64,000 bases of DNA, taken from the NCBI GenBank assembly GCA_003339415.1, contig PDHQ01000012.1, positions 248,001-312,000 on the forward strand, read 5' to 3'. Under the pieces are notes generated by a model. The model saw only the letters and a list, made by a program, of their open reading frames with translations. It was not told the origin of the DNA and did no database searches. Position numbers and translations under genes: made by a program. This DNA comes from Ophiocordyceps camponoti-saundersi (nom. inval.) (lineage: Eukaryota; Ascomycota; Sordariomycetes; Hypocreales; Ophiocordycipitaceae). This document shows, piece after piece, positions 34,265-45,608 of the stretch. The stretch's first letter is position 1. Every line of letters begins with the position of its first letter.

Positions 34265-36787
34265 ATGGGCCCGAATGCTGGCAACGGCATGGATATGGGC
34301 ATGGCCATGCACGGCAACGGCGCCAACCAGCCGCAGGCTACCGAATATACTCTTCAAGGCGTCATGCGCTTCCTTCAAAGCGAGTGGCACCGTCATGAAC
34401 GCGACCGCAACGCTTGGGAAATTGAGCGCCAGGAAATGAGGGGACGTATCGCCAGCCTCGAGGGCCAGGCCAGGAGGGCCGATGCCACCCAGAAGGCTCT
34501 GAAGAAATACGTCTCCATTCTCGAGCGCAAGATTCACGATCAGACCGGTCAGATGACGGAAGAGGATCGAGCTGCTACCATCCAGGAAAAACTCCAGAGT
34601 CCGGCTCACCCTGCCTCTCTGCCTCCCTCCTTCTCCTCCGCTGCACTACTGACCTCTTCTCTCGTCCAGCCTTGTCCAGCGAAAAGCCCGCCGACGAAGA
34701 TGCCCAGCGAAACGAGCTCAAGTCGTTTCTCGACCAGTGCCAGGCCGAGTTCATGTATCTAATGGTCACACCCGTCAACCCGCAACCGCCGCGCGACTCT
34801 CCGCCGCTCCCAATGATGGAAGACATGCGCGAGGTCGAGGCATATGCCATGTCTGGTCCTCAGCACTTTTCCCTTCAGCGACCTTCGGCCAGCCACCCGC
34901 AAGACGTCAAGCCGATGGCCACCAGGCCTCACCAGGCCCCCAACGCCGCTCCACAGATGCAGCTGCCCCCTGTCCCGTACACCCAAGGTCCTTCCGACTA
35001 CCAGTCGCAGCCCATGGTCCGGACCGTCAGCGAACACCATCAGCCCCCGGTTTACGGCGAGTGGGCCGCGCCAGCAGTGGCAGCCACTACGCGTGCCGTT
35101 GACGAGGGCATGCTTCACGCGGGCGAGGCCTGGGAGCATTCGTCCGACGCGAGAGACAAGCCTCCCCCGTCCGCTCCCGAGCCCGACGGCTGGGAGTTTC
35201 CAGACGGCGCCTTCTCTGAGCCCGGGGGATCCCAACAACAACAACAGGCCGCCGCGTCTTCAAGTTCAAACCGACCAGACACCGACGTGTTCCCCAATGC
35301 CGAACACCTACCCAAGTCACCGGGCAGAGCGCTCGGCGCACACCGACGAAAGAGCTCTCTGTCACGACGGCGCAGCGCGGAGCACGAGCTCTCGCTAAAC
35401 GCGAGCCAAAGGGCCGAAGGCGGCAGCTTCAAGCTACGCTTCGGCCTTCGCGGCCATCTCAATACTGTTCGGACCGTCATCTTCTCCGGCGGCGGCAGTC
35501 CTGGCGAGCCCGAGATATGCACGGCGGGCGACGACGGCATGATCAAGCGCTTTCACATTCCACGCCTCGACGGCTCCCTGGGCAACGCGGCATCGGACCT
35601 CGACGTCATCGCCAACTTTACGCACCGCGGACACGGGGGTGCGGTCCTCTCTCTGACGTCGTGGTCGCCGTCTCCCAACTTCTCGACTGGCGGACGGGCG
35701 CGAGGCGACGGCTGGATCTTCTCGGGCGGCCAGGACGCGACGATCCGTGTCTGGGAGCGAGGCCGGGTCGACCCCAAGGCGACGCTCGAAGGCCACACAG
35801 ACGCGGTGTGGGCGCTGTGCGTGCTGCCCACGACGCTGGGCGCCGTCTTTGGCGCCTCCAGTCTATACGGCAGCACGGACCGGATCTTGCTCGTGTCGGG
35901 CGCGGCCGACTCTTCGGTCCGGCTCTGGTCCGTCAGCGCGCCGCCTCAGCTAAGCTCGCCTCAGCCGGGTACCAACCGCAGCATGTCGGGCCGCGGAGGC
36001 AGGGTGCGCGGCAACTCGATGAGCTCGGGCAGCGGCTTTCCCAGCGCGCCGCAGGCGACGATGGCGTCCAACTCGCCCTTTCACCACACGCTGGTACACA
36101 TCATCTCGCGCTCGGACGGTTCCAAGGCGACGCCGACGTGCATCGCGCCGCTGGGCGTGTCGGGCGAGACGTTTGTCGTCTCGTACTCTGACGCGGCCGT
36201 CATCGTCTACGACACCCGGACTGGGGAGCAGGTCGGTCAGATGGACAGCATGGAGACGTACGACGGGACGGCGGCGACGAGCGTCAACGCGGTCGTGGCG
36301 ACGACGATCGGGCTCGACCAGGGCGGACAGCATCACGGTAGCAACGGCGATGACCCTGGCGGGCCGACGGGCGGACGGTCAATGGCCGGTTCGGGCGTCG
36401 AGGGCACCATCATCTCCGGGCATGAGGACCGCTTCGTGCGTTTCTTTGATGCCAACAGCGGTAAGTGACTGGGCCGGGGAAGGAAAGGGAAGAGGTCCGG
36501 GTGGGCGGCTGACAGGAGACGGCGCAGGGCAATGCACATACAACATGCTGGCGCATCCGGATGCCATCTCAAGCCTGTCGCTCAGTCCGGACGGGCGGGA
36601 GCTGGTGAGCGCAGGCCACGATGCGTCGCTACGGTTCTGGAGCCTGGAGAAGCGGACGTGCACGCAGGAGATTACGAACCACCGAGTCATGAGAGGCGAG
36701 GGCGTATGCTCCTGCGTCTGGAGCCAGGACGGCAAGTGGGTGGTGAGTGGAGGAGGAGACGGCGTCGTCAAGGTGTTTGCGCGGTAG
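34265..36787 (+). CDS. PRO11: Striatin (STRIPAK subunit, PRO11-like)
   Basis: Scaffold of the STRIPAK phosphatase complex, required in filamentous fungi for hyphal fusion and fruiting body development. Exons 34265..34598, 34670..36460 and 36528..36787 give 794 residues. The N-terminal striatin domain has the caveolin-binding-like [20 protein letters not shown] and a coiled coil ([20 protein letters not shown]). After the first intron comes [21 protein letters not shown] Pro/Ser/Gln-rich linker leads to a WD40 propeller from about residue 380 ([48 protein letters not shown], ending DGVVKVFAR). The first donor (GTCCGG) is unusual but is the only GT that keeps frame. Confidence 0.92.
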
Positions 36788-37366
36788 TCAGACAGGAGGG
36801 GGAGGGGGAGAACGGGAAGAAGCACGGGGGAAAAGTCGATACCCGGCAACAAGCGTTTTGACAGGAGAAGCGAGTTTTTTTCCCCCTTTCTCTTGTTTTT
36901 TTGTTCTTTTTGACAGTGTCTGGATGCTTGTCGCGGTAACATGTTCGTATAGAGTGGCTTTTACATGAGTATTGTATGTAGGTGTGAGAGGAAGAGGGAG
37001 AAAGGAGAGTAGTTGCACATGGCGATACGATGGATGAGTTGATGGTAGAAAGTGAAGGTGATGAGTATTGTAGGTGCAGCATTTCCGTAGGGTGTGATGA
37101 GAGAGGATAGAATGAGGAAGTCGATGACACCGGATATTGTGCCGTGCAACTTGAGAGGGGGGGAGGGGCGTGGGAACTGGAACTGTTTGCTGGTTTTGAA
37201 GTTGTGTCGTGTGTAAGAGACGGACGGGACGGACGGTTAACGGGAAGAAGGGGTGTCGGGGTTTGGATGGTAAGGACTTGTGATATCTTGATATACACCA
37301 TTTGAGACACAAGGTTTCCAACGCAATCCCCACAAGGCTACGGGTGGTATCAACCACTCACGTGAT
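36788..37366. other. Striatin 3' flank
   Basis: No gene seen. Presumed 3' UTR and spacer before the tRNA. Confidence 0.35.
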
Positions 37367-37438
37367 TCTCTCGTAGTATAGTGGTCAGTATGCAAGCTTG
37401 TCACGCTTGAGACCCGGGTTCAATTCCCGGCGAGAGAG
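37367..37438 (+). tRNA. tRNA-Asp (GTC), intronless
   Basis: A 72-nt cloverleaf can be folded by eye. The acceptor arm is TCTCTCG/CGAGAGA with discriminator G. The anticodon arm is CAAGC-TTGTCAC-GCTTG with anticodon GTC, and the T arm contains GGGTTCAATTCCC. The A box (TAGTATAGTGGT) and B box (GGTTCAATTCC) are both present. Confidence 0.95.
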
Positions 37439-37458
37439 AGTCTCGCCATCCGGCAACA

Positions 37459-37464
37459 TTTTTT
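37459..37464 (+). terminator. Pol III T-run terminator after tRNA-Asp
   Basis: Six T residues 20 bases past the tRNA 3' end. Confidence 0.6.
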
Positions 37465-39987
37465 GGTATTCGTGTCGCTTGAGTTTTGAAGTTTCACTCG
37501 TTGAATTTTTTTTTTCTTTTTGGCTGCTGGAATGTGTGGGTTTTTGGTTACCTAGGTAGGTTGGTTTTGTAGACTAGGGCTGTTGCTAGGTTTGATGCTA
37601 TTTTCAGACGAGAGAAGAAGAAAAGAAAGGACTTGTGAAAAGAGGAACGGACTGAACTAGCAACGGTCTGATCTCTCTCAGTCTCAGTACCTATTCTCTG
37701 TCTTCTCGTGTACCGCACCGGCGACCAGACCCCTTTTCCGCTTAGTTTTTTTTTTTCCTTCTTGATTTCATTAACACACACCCCTCTGCTGCCAAGGCTA
37801 CAAGGCCAAGGCACAGAGGAAGGCGGGGGGGACCCCTTGCCGCGTTGTTGACCAAGTGCCGACACATCCGAGTCCGGTATATGGGAAGAAGACAGGGGGG
37901 GGGGGGCTGAAGTGTTGCTGTGGTTTGCTTTTAAACGTGTGGTCGTAAGCTTTGCTTTTTTTGCTCGTCGTTAGCCGCTGGGTGCTTATGTCGATGTAGT
38001 GCAGGGGGACGGAAGATGGGTGCCGATGAGGGCGGGTTTTTGATGTTGCTTTTTGGGGAGGCTGTCATGTTATTTACTTGGTTGTTTTATGTCTATGGAT
38101 ATGGATATGCGGACGTATAAATGCATAGGAAATTGGAAGATACTATGCTATGTAGATGGATAAGAGTGAGATGGGAGTTGAAGAATTGGGGGTTAATGAT
38201 GGATAGTACAAGTGGTGGTGTAGGGTAGTGGATAGATAGTTTGTCTCGAGAACTGTATAAAGGCGGGTTAGTTAATAACTATTCCTAAGATTCCTTTCTA
38301 CCCCTATTTAACCTTCTATCTTCTATTTCGAATCCTTCGAAACTCCGAAGCTACATGTAAATAGAAGGCGTCTTTTTCTCTCTCCCGTAACTAACCCTTG
38401 CCCCTCCCCCCCCTCTATCTTCTTTTCCGAAATCCCTTTCCCCACGAGACTTCGAAACTGCGGAGAGAGAGAAAAAAAGGGGGAAGGGTGTTTGAGGTAT
38501 AGTGGACGTGGACTTGGCAATTCTGTTCGAGATGGGATTTCGATCTCAGCTTTGGCGTTGTTCTTGGTGGGTTTCCTTTGTTTCTAGCTTTCGGGATGGG
38601 GATGCTGCGTTGCTGTCTTTGTTTGGGTGACTGGCTTGATGGGATAGGGAAGCATGTTGGAAGAGTTGAGTTGTCTGTGTGTATTATCCGTATAATACAA
38701 GACAATGGCATAGACGGCATACCTCCTTAGCAAAGTAGGTAGCCATCGTCACACAACAGTGACATATGTATGCACGATATTTTCCTCCCGCGTTGAAACC
38801 AGGTCGCACAAATTGAGTCAGCAGCAACAATGCATTCATTCACTCACTCACACTGCATTACCCGTCCGTAGATCATATACGCATGTACATATATGTGCAT
38901 CCGTATACATATGTACGGAGTTATGTCATGTCAAGTAAAGTAAGTGAGTGAGTATCACTCTTCTCTCCCCGGTTCTATATAAAACCGCCAAGAAGGAAAG
39001 AAAGAAAAAAAGGCTACAAGATAGAAATCCAACGGCCCGGTTACGAGAAGACGGGATAGATATGCACATACATACATACATATAGTAGATATGTGTATCC
39101 GTGACAGTTTACGAACGTCTTAGGCTGACGTGCATTCTCCCTCCCCTTCCCGCTTCACTTCACTTCACTTCCACATCCACATCCATCCATCGTAAGCCAC
39201 AACCCAGCTGAACGACCCTCTACGAAAGAAGCAGGAAAGAAAGAGAAAACCTCAGCTCAATTTCTAAACCTACCCTTTTTTCTCCATCTATTACGCGTCC
39301 CATCATCACCTTCCCCCGCAACTAACCCCATACTCTCCTCATTCTCTCTTATTCCTAACCTTGCCGCGATGCCGAAGTAGCCTTCTCTCCTAAAAAAAGA
39401 AAAGAAATAGAAACCAGGGTTAGGAAAGGAAAGAAAAAAAAAACAGCAATAAAAATCGGATCGAGTTGCCGTTCGTCGTCATCTTTCTTCTTCTAGCTAT
39501 ACTCCCCCCCCTTTTTTTTCTTCCCTCGATCCCTTGTTTCTCCATGTGTTTAATAGCCTTACACCCCCCCCTTTTCCTCCCCTCACTCACTCACTCACTC
39601 ACTCAGTACCTACCTACGTTTTTTCTGTGTCGTGACGTCCCTTTATTTCGGAAGGGTTATATAGATAGAACTTGTTTGCTCCTTTCGTTGACAGCAGTTT
39701 GCCTGGTATTTTACTTCCCCCCCTTCTCCCACTTCTCTCTTTTCCTTTCATTCCTTGGTTTTCTTTTTTGTTTTCTTCTCTTCTCAGTCTTTATTCTCTG
39801 CCTTCTTTGTTCGAGGGTTGTTCCTCCTACTTTCGCTTCGATATTGGGTCATGCCCGATTCCTAGAGGGAAAGACCGGCAAAGACAACAAGACGATCAAG
39901 GGTAAAAAAAAAGGGGGGGGCCCAGAGGAGAGGGAAAGGAGTAAAAGAAAACAAAACACACTTTATCATATACCCTCCTCCTTCATC
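37465..39987. other. 2.5 kb gene-free region with low-complexity tracts
   Basis: No domain-bearing frame on either strand. The sequence has poly-T and G runs, GA- and CT-rich stretches, (ACTC)n at 39589-39604 and repeated ATACATATGTAC-like words near 38760-39110. The last 500 bases are pyrimidine-rich and are probably the promoter and leader of the LicD gene. The palindrome TACCTAGGTA lies at 37549-37558. Confidence 0.4.
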
Positions 39988-40985
39988 ATGGCGTCTCTCT
40001 TTAGCCTTCTTCTACTCCTCCTCACACTGAGTCCAGAGAGGAGAACAGCAGCGTATCCGATCCAGCACCAGAAACGAAGCTTCACAACGCCAAAATACTT
40101 CCACGAGCCACGAGGCAGCCTGGCGAGAAGCCACTACGACCTTCGCTTCTTCGACTCCGAAGTAGGCTACAGCCAGCACAGCCCCGTCCTGAGGTCGTTG
40201 ATACGAAGCTACCTCTCCGTCATGGGCCGTCACGGCGTCGAGACCTGGCTCGCTCACGGCACGCTTCTGGGCTGGTGGTGGAACGGCAGGGTCATGCCTT
40301 GGGATTACGACCTGGACGTGCAGGTTTCAAACGCCACCATGACCTGGTTGGCTCGCTCTTTGAACCAGACTCATCATGAAGTCGATGGGACGACGTACCT
40401 TTTGGACGTCAACCCTCACTATGATGAGCTGACTCGAGGTGATGGCTCCAACATCATCGACGCGAGATGGATCGATACCTCCAACGGCATGTTCGTCGAC
40501 ATCACTTCGCTTCGAGAGCGGGAGCAAGACCGTCCTTCCGTCTGGAGCTGCAAAAACGGCCATCAGTATGACACGCAGGATCTGTGGCCTATGCGTCTGA
40601 GCCAGTTCGAGGGCGTCCCTGCTCGTGTGCCGTACAATGTTGAGAAGATCTTGCTGGACGAGTATGGCGCAAAGTGTCTCGTCGTCGAGGAGCATGAGGG
40701 GTGAGTTTTGACCGTCCTTGGACCTTGGCTCGTCTTTCTCTCTTTCTCTCTCTCTCTTCCTTTGGAACTGATCATGACCGATCATAAAACAGTCATCGCT
40801 GGAATCGCGACGTCAAGGAATGGGTCATCATCTCCCCCGAGGAGCTCGAGCAGCGCCGTCTCGCCGCCGTGGCTGCCGCGACGGAAGTCGAACGTAAGAA
40901 GCAGAAACAAGCAGAGTTAGCATCATCATCATCGTTGTCGTCGTCACCATCATCAACAGCGTCATCACCGTCACCATCATCATAA
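39988..40985 (+). CDS. Secreted LicD-family (MNN4-type) phosphotransferase-like protein
   Basis: Exons 39988..40700 and 40793..40985 give 301 residues. A signal peptide or membrane anchor (MASLFSLLLLLLTLS) is followed by a LicD domain: GVETWLAHGTLLGWWWNGRV then MPWDYDLDVQV with the acidic DxD catalytic motif, and later IDARWIDTSNGMFVDIT. Fungal members are linked to mannosylphosphate addition to glycans (yeast Mnn4). The C-terminus, read after the 92-nt intron, has an ELEQRRLAA helix, a Lys-rich stretch, then a Ser/Pro run encoded by TCATCA repeats. The tail is reminiscent of the charged tail of Mnn4. Transfer activity is inferred, not shown. Confidence 0.82.
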
Positions 40986-41191
40986 CCATCACCACCGCCA
41001 TAACCGCCATCACCACCACCGACGGCTCTCCTCCTCCTCCTAATACCCCTCGATATCACCTAAGACGACGCCCCCTTCTGGACACTCACACTCACACTCA
41101 CACGCACCGCTTGTCGTCCCCTCCCCAGTGTCCGTATATTCACCTCATCCTCACCCCTTTATAGGACTGGGACGGGCACCCCCCCTGTATG

Positions 41192-43678
41192 CTAGAAATA
41201 CCTAGATGCCACATCAGCGAACCTCTTCCATCTCTCGACGCCAACGGCCCGTTCCTCCCGTCCGCCGCCGTCGATTCCCGTGTCCGCCAGAGGCACCATT
41301 GATGGCCGTCCGTGCGCGCATTGAAAAGGGAACGCGCACTGCGCCAGCCGCTGCACCAGCGACGCGCATTCCTCGCCCGAGAGCTCGTCGTTGAACATGA
41401 TGGCGCCTGTACAAGCAAGGGGTTCAGTCAGTCAGTGACGTCAGTCAATCAGACAGACAGTCAGACAGACAGTCAAGTCAACAAGTCGAAGCCGCAAATA
41501 GAGAAAAACAGCACTCACTTCGGCAAGACCGCGAGTAGAGCAGCTCGAGAATGCCCGACGGACACCCATGGAGTCGTGACGGCCACGAAAGCCCGCCCAT
41601 CTTCCCCTTCTTCCTCGGTGCCGACACACCGTCCGCCAGCGCCCAAGCCTCCTTGCGCATGAGGTCGATGAGATGCCGGGGCTCGCTGCTGCACCGCTCA
41701 GCGATGCTTGGCGGCAGCCGCGTCACCCGCACTCGTTCGTGCGCGTCCACTGTGTAGACGATGCCCCAGCCGGCAAAGTGCTCGCGATACTGCCGCAGCA
41801 GCTCCCCCTCGCGGCTCGAGGCCTCGAACTGTATTGATCGCTCTAGCACCTCCGACACCGCGTCATCGCCGGTGCCGTCAAAGTAGCTCCGAAACAGCTC
41901 CTCCAACCGGCATCGCTCGTCGGCCGCATGTTGATCAATCGCCACCAGGCCCGTTGCCTCTCCTCCTCCTCCTTCGTCCCGCAAACGCAGCCGGACGAGG
42001 ATGAACTTGCAATCGACCTGCCCAATTACCTCGGCCGATCCTAGCGCTGACCTGGAAAGCCGGCCCTCGAGCGGGACCGACTTGGCATCGAACCGAATCA
42101 CGTCACCACACGCCTGAACGCTGGGGATCGCCACCTCGGCCGTCTCGAACACGGGATTTTTCCAGGATTTGAGCACGGCCTGGAGCCACTCGCTGGGCTG
42201 CGGCTTTGTTACTGTCGTGCTCTCCAAGACGCGTAACCGCCGACGCCCGCCCACTTCGCTTTGGGGCTCGTCCCGCGTCTCTGCATCTGTCTGCCGCGGG
42301 CCGTCTATCTGCTGTGGGCCATCCTCAAACGGCATACCGAGCAATTTACCACCCTCTCCTACCAGCCTCGGTGTTCTTGGCACGTTGCGCGACACGTGGC
42401 CAACCTTGACGTGTGGCCACTCGTCTAGCAAAAGCTTTCTTGGCGGCATCTGTGAGACGGGTCGCATCCGCTCGGTTGCGACGCTCCGTGTGGAGCGTCC
42501 TCGAACATCAATCGCTCGAGGTCGAAGGCACTGTTTCTTTAAAAACTCAAAACTGAGAGCCTTGAGCAGGTGTACGATGTCTTCCACGATCCTATTAGAT
42601 TCGTTGCTCACGTTAAAAGCACTCATGTTTGCGTTAGGTAGCATAATTTGTAGGTAGAACATGGGCCACCGTTCCAGGCCCTTGCGTGGCTTGGCTGAGG
42701 CATTCTCGACAAACCCGAAGCTCGAGTCATCAAACACTTGATTAACTGCCTCGTAAAGAAAGTTGCATTCGTGCGTGTTCAGTATTGGCTGTACGCCGAG
42801 ACTCATCATCTGTGCTCGGCGCGACACCACCGGATTTGTAGAGATACAGCCCTTGACGCGCGCGTGGCGGGACGAGGCCGAGATGGGTATCCACGAGTCG
42901 GCCTCGTCCGCGTCGGCCAAGGACGCCTGGCCAAAGAGCCTCGACGACCGGATGGCCAGATCAACACCAGAAGAGGATTTAAGCCGTAGGTCGCGACGGG
43001 GGGCCGTCTCCGTCAATGACACGGACACCTCAGACGGCCAAGACAGTAACAGAGCGACGATCTCGTGGACTAGCCGGGCCCATTCCTTGTCCACGGCCGA
43101 GCGTGCGGAGAAGACGGAGGCCTGACGTTTGACACGCACCGGCATCGAGCCGAATAAAGCATGGACCGACACGCGCGTGCCATGATCAAACGTCGCCAAC
43201 CGCTGCTCTGCAGACGCCGGCGTCTGTCTCTTCAGCACCCTCGAGTTGTGGATGGCGAGCGTGGATTGAGACAAATGGCCCTGGTGACGCGAAGTGATGG
43301 ATAGTAGCGAAAGGCCAGCGAGCGAGGCGAGGAAGTCGCCACGGCTACCGTGTATGCGGGTGCTCGGAGACGTCTTGGACGTGTCTGAGGGAAAGGACTT
43401 CAGCACAATGCTGTGCGTTCGGCTGAGAAAAAAAGACGAGACTTACGATGCAGTTTCCCTAGACCACCGTCTTCTCGAAACTCGCCTGGTTCGATGCCGA
43501 GCCCATCGTCTTCGACAGAGCAGTTGCCTCGGGCGTAGTCGAGCCGGATCAGTACCCGGCTGGCTCCGCCGTCAAGCGAGTTCTTCAGCAGGCCGCAGAC
43601 GGCGCCGTTGAGCGACGTGATGGCCGCCGACGATCGTAGCTTTTCGATGACGTGGTCGGGAAGGCGCCTGATGGACAT
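41192..43678 (-). CDS. MLH3: DNA mismatch repair protein Mlh3
   Basis: MutL homologue that pairs with Mlh1 as an endonuclease in meiotic crossing over and in repair. Exons 43678..43447, 43384..41519 and 41406..41192 give 770 residues. The N-terminal GHKL ATPase shows [28 protein letters not shown] and [11 protein letters not shown]. The C-terminal endonuclease motif is intact ([17 protein letters not shown]), as are the zinc-site elements [14 protein letters not shown] and [17 protein letters not shown]. The residue at the usual catalytic Glu of the ATPase (E four before the Asn) is Gly29. The first start [11 protein letters not shown] is family-typical. Confidence 0.93.
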
Positions 43679-44687
43679 GACGCGTGCCAGTCCATGGCGA
43701 GCGCGTCTTGGGAGGAGGGAGGTTCAATCGAAGGGTGCTGGCTGATAATGTGCAGTAATGAGCGATGACTGATGAGTAATGACTGATGACGCCGGGGGAC
43801 GGGTGTGATTTAATCCGATTCTACGGAAACCGAGGCAGCGTAGTGCGAATAGTCTCATCAACCACATATCTTGGCACTATTCGTCCAACAAGCTTTCTAC
43901 TATGCAGTATCATTGCCTGTAGCCGGGAACAAAGGTGCCCTCCCCTATGCGGTCAGTTCGCGGAAGGGTAGTTTCGAAGTATATTACTTGGAGAAGTCAA
44001 GTTTTAGAGCTCGAATCGACTTCAAGTTTGAAGCCCGTCGCGGTTATTCGTACATCAGTATTGAACTCAGTGTATCCCTTTGGCTGGCAGTTATCGTGAA
44101 ATTCGCTCTATGGCTCTGACACTTATGTAAATATGGATTGGCTGTTGTTTACGGCAGGGTCTGATCTGATCCAACCCTGTGGAAGTTACTGTGTCATATG
44201 TCAAGGAGACGGACTTGTGAATATATTCGGTCGAAGTGGCCAACATTCAAAGTCTGCAACAACTTGTCCCTCGTCAATCCTGCATCCTGAGAAACCAGAT
44301 ATCGCCAAATATATCTCATGATCGAAACCAGCCAATGCTCCAACAGTGAAGAAGCCTTCAACGATATACACAAGTGTCAAATTTCGGAAGACTTGGGTGA
44401 CGAGCAATAGAGCCCTTGGGGAGGGTAAACAACTCCTGGATAAGCATTAATATATCATTGCTTGGTCCGCAGCAGCGGCCAGAATGCAAGTCTTGTCTGG
44501 CTGCTTGTTCTTGCTCATGAGACATTGATAAGGGGAAAGAAAAGACTCTTATTCACTAGTAGCTAGCTGAGAACAAATGTGATTTTCCCTTTTCCAGGCG
44601 CGCAATTTCTTCTAAGCACTCTTTACAACACCGAGGGTCAGAATTGGGACCCCCTTAATAAGAAAGTCCGAGTTCAGCAGTAAAGTC
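43679..44687. other. Intergenic, start of accessory segment
   Basis: About 1 kb with no supported gene. Base composition is visibly more AT-rich than the flanking conserved genes. Confidence 0.35.
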
Positions 44688-45608
44688 TTATCCCGTCATG
44701 TTCCAGCCTTGCAACCCTAGACGCTCCACATCTTCATCCGAAATAGCAATTTGGAGTTCATCTAATGGCATTGTCCGAATATCCAGATCCCTTGTCCCAT
44801 TTTCTGTGCGCTTCGCCTTGGGAATCGGGTGGTGTAGAAAGACGTTAATAGAGTAAACCGGTGCCGTTGTCTGGCAGTCCCACCTCCTGCCGGGTTTTCC
44901 TTCATAGAAGCAGGTCAAAGAATACTGCCACCTTTCATCTGGGTTAATGATTTTCATGCCTGTTTCTCTGTTGCAAAGAGACGTGGTTGTTTGACAAGTA
45001 ACTGAAGTGTCGATGTATTCGCATTGTCCGGACGATTGTACGTGCCAAGTCCACGACTCGACCACGCAGATACTTTGAGGGGGGCATGACCAGGTCTTCT
45101 CCTCCGAATTGACCGTTTCTTTTCCAGTCTCGCGAGTGTTCTGGTATTCGGCCGTGAACTTTCCGACAAGCGTGAAAACATCCTTCTTCCCCCCGTTGCC
45201 AGACAGCTCACCTCCAATTTTCCACCCCTGGATTTCTTTCGAGTACTTCCTCACGACTTTGCTCACCTTAATGGAGATGGGCGAATCGCTGGTGTTGACT
45301 TCTGGTTCAACTACCTGTGCTCGCTCTGGATAGGCCCTGGATCTATCGAGGCTGACCAGTTTGGAGGAAGTTGAGTAGTAGAGCGTGTTACAACTCTGAG
45401 TCCCTTCCATCCATCCCATCTTTCTCTCTGTAGTGGCTTCGCGGGAGAATAAACGAAAGTTGATTGGTGGATTGTGATCGTCGACAGTAGGGTTGCCGAG
45501 CCTCGCTGTCTCGGAATCCCGAAAATGCGCGGCGGATCCAGTTACGGGGATGTGCTGGCAGGAAGCTCCTCCGGCGAGGAGAACAAATAGAAGAGAGATG
45601 GCCTTCAT
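44688..45608 (-). CDS. Secreted strand-rich protein of unknown family
   Basis: Single exon of 306 residues. The start at 45608 gives a signal peptide (MKAISLLFVLLAGGASC). The middle (about residues 100-200) alternates polar and hydrophobic residues in long Ser/Thr/Lys-rich strands (SPISIKVSKVVRKYSKEIQG; FTLVGKFTAEYQNTRETGKE), a pattern seen in amphipathic beta hairpins of aerolysin-type proteins. Cysteines cluster in the second half (SCPPQSIC, QCEYI, VTCQ, SLCN, LTCFY, WDCQ). The C-terminus is acidic. I do not recognise a domain for certain. A pore-forming or host-interaction role is only an analogy. It lies alone in a gene-poor segment. Confidence 0.6.
   Translation of the reverse strand: MKAISLLFVLLAGGASCQHIPVTGSAAHFRDSETARLGNPTVDDHNPPINFRLFSREATTERKMGWMEGTQSCNTLYYSTSSKLVSLDRSRAYPERAQVVEPEVNTSDSPISIKVSKVVRKYSKEIQGWKIGGELSGNGGKKDVFTLVGKFTAEYQNTRETGKETVNSEEKTWSCPPQSICVVESWTWHVQSSGQCEYIDTSVTCQTTTSLCNRETGMKIINPDERWQYSLTCFYEGKPGRRWDCQTTAPVYSINVFLHHPIPKAKRTENGTRDLDIRTMPLDELQIAISDEDVERLGLQGWNMTG

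Noticed and set aside
35517..36191. 224-codon frame inside the striatin gene
   Set aside because: Shadow frame of the WD40 coding region caused by high GC at third positions.
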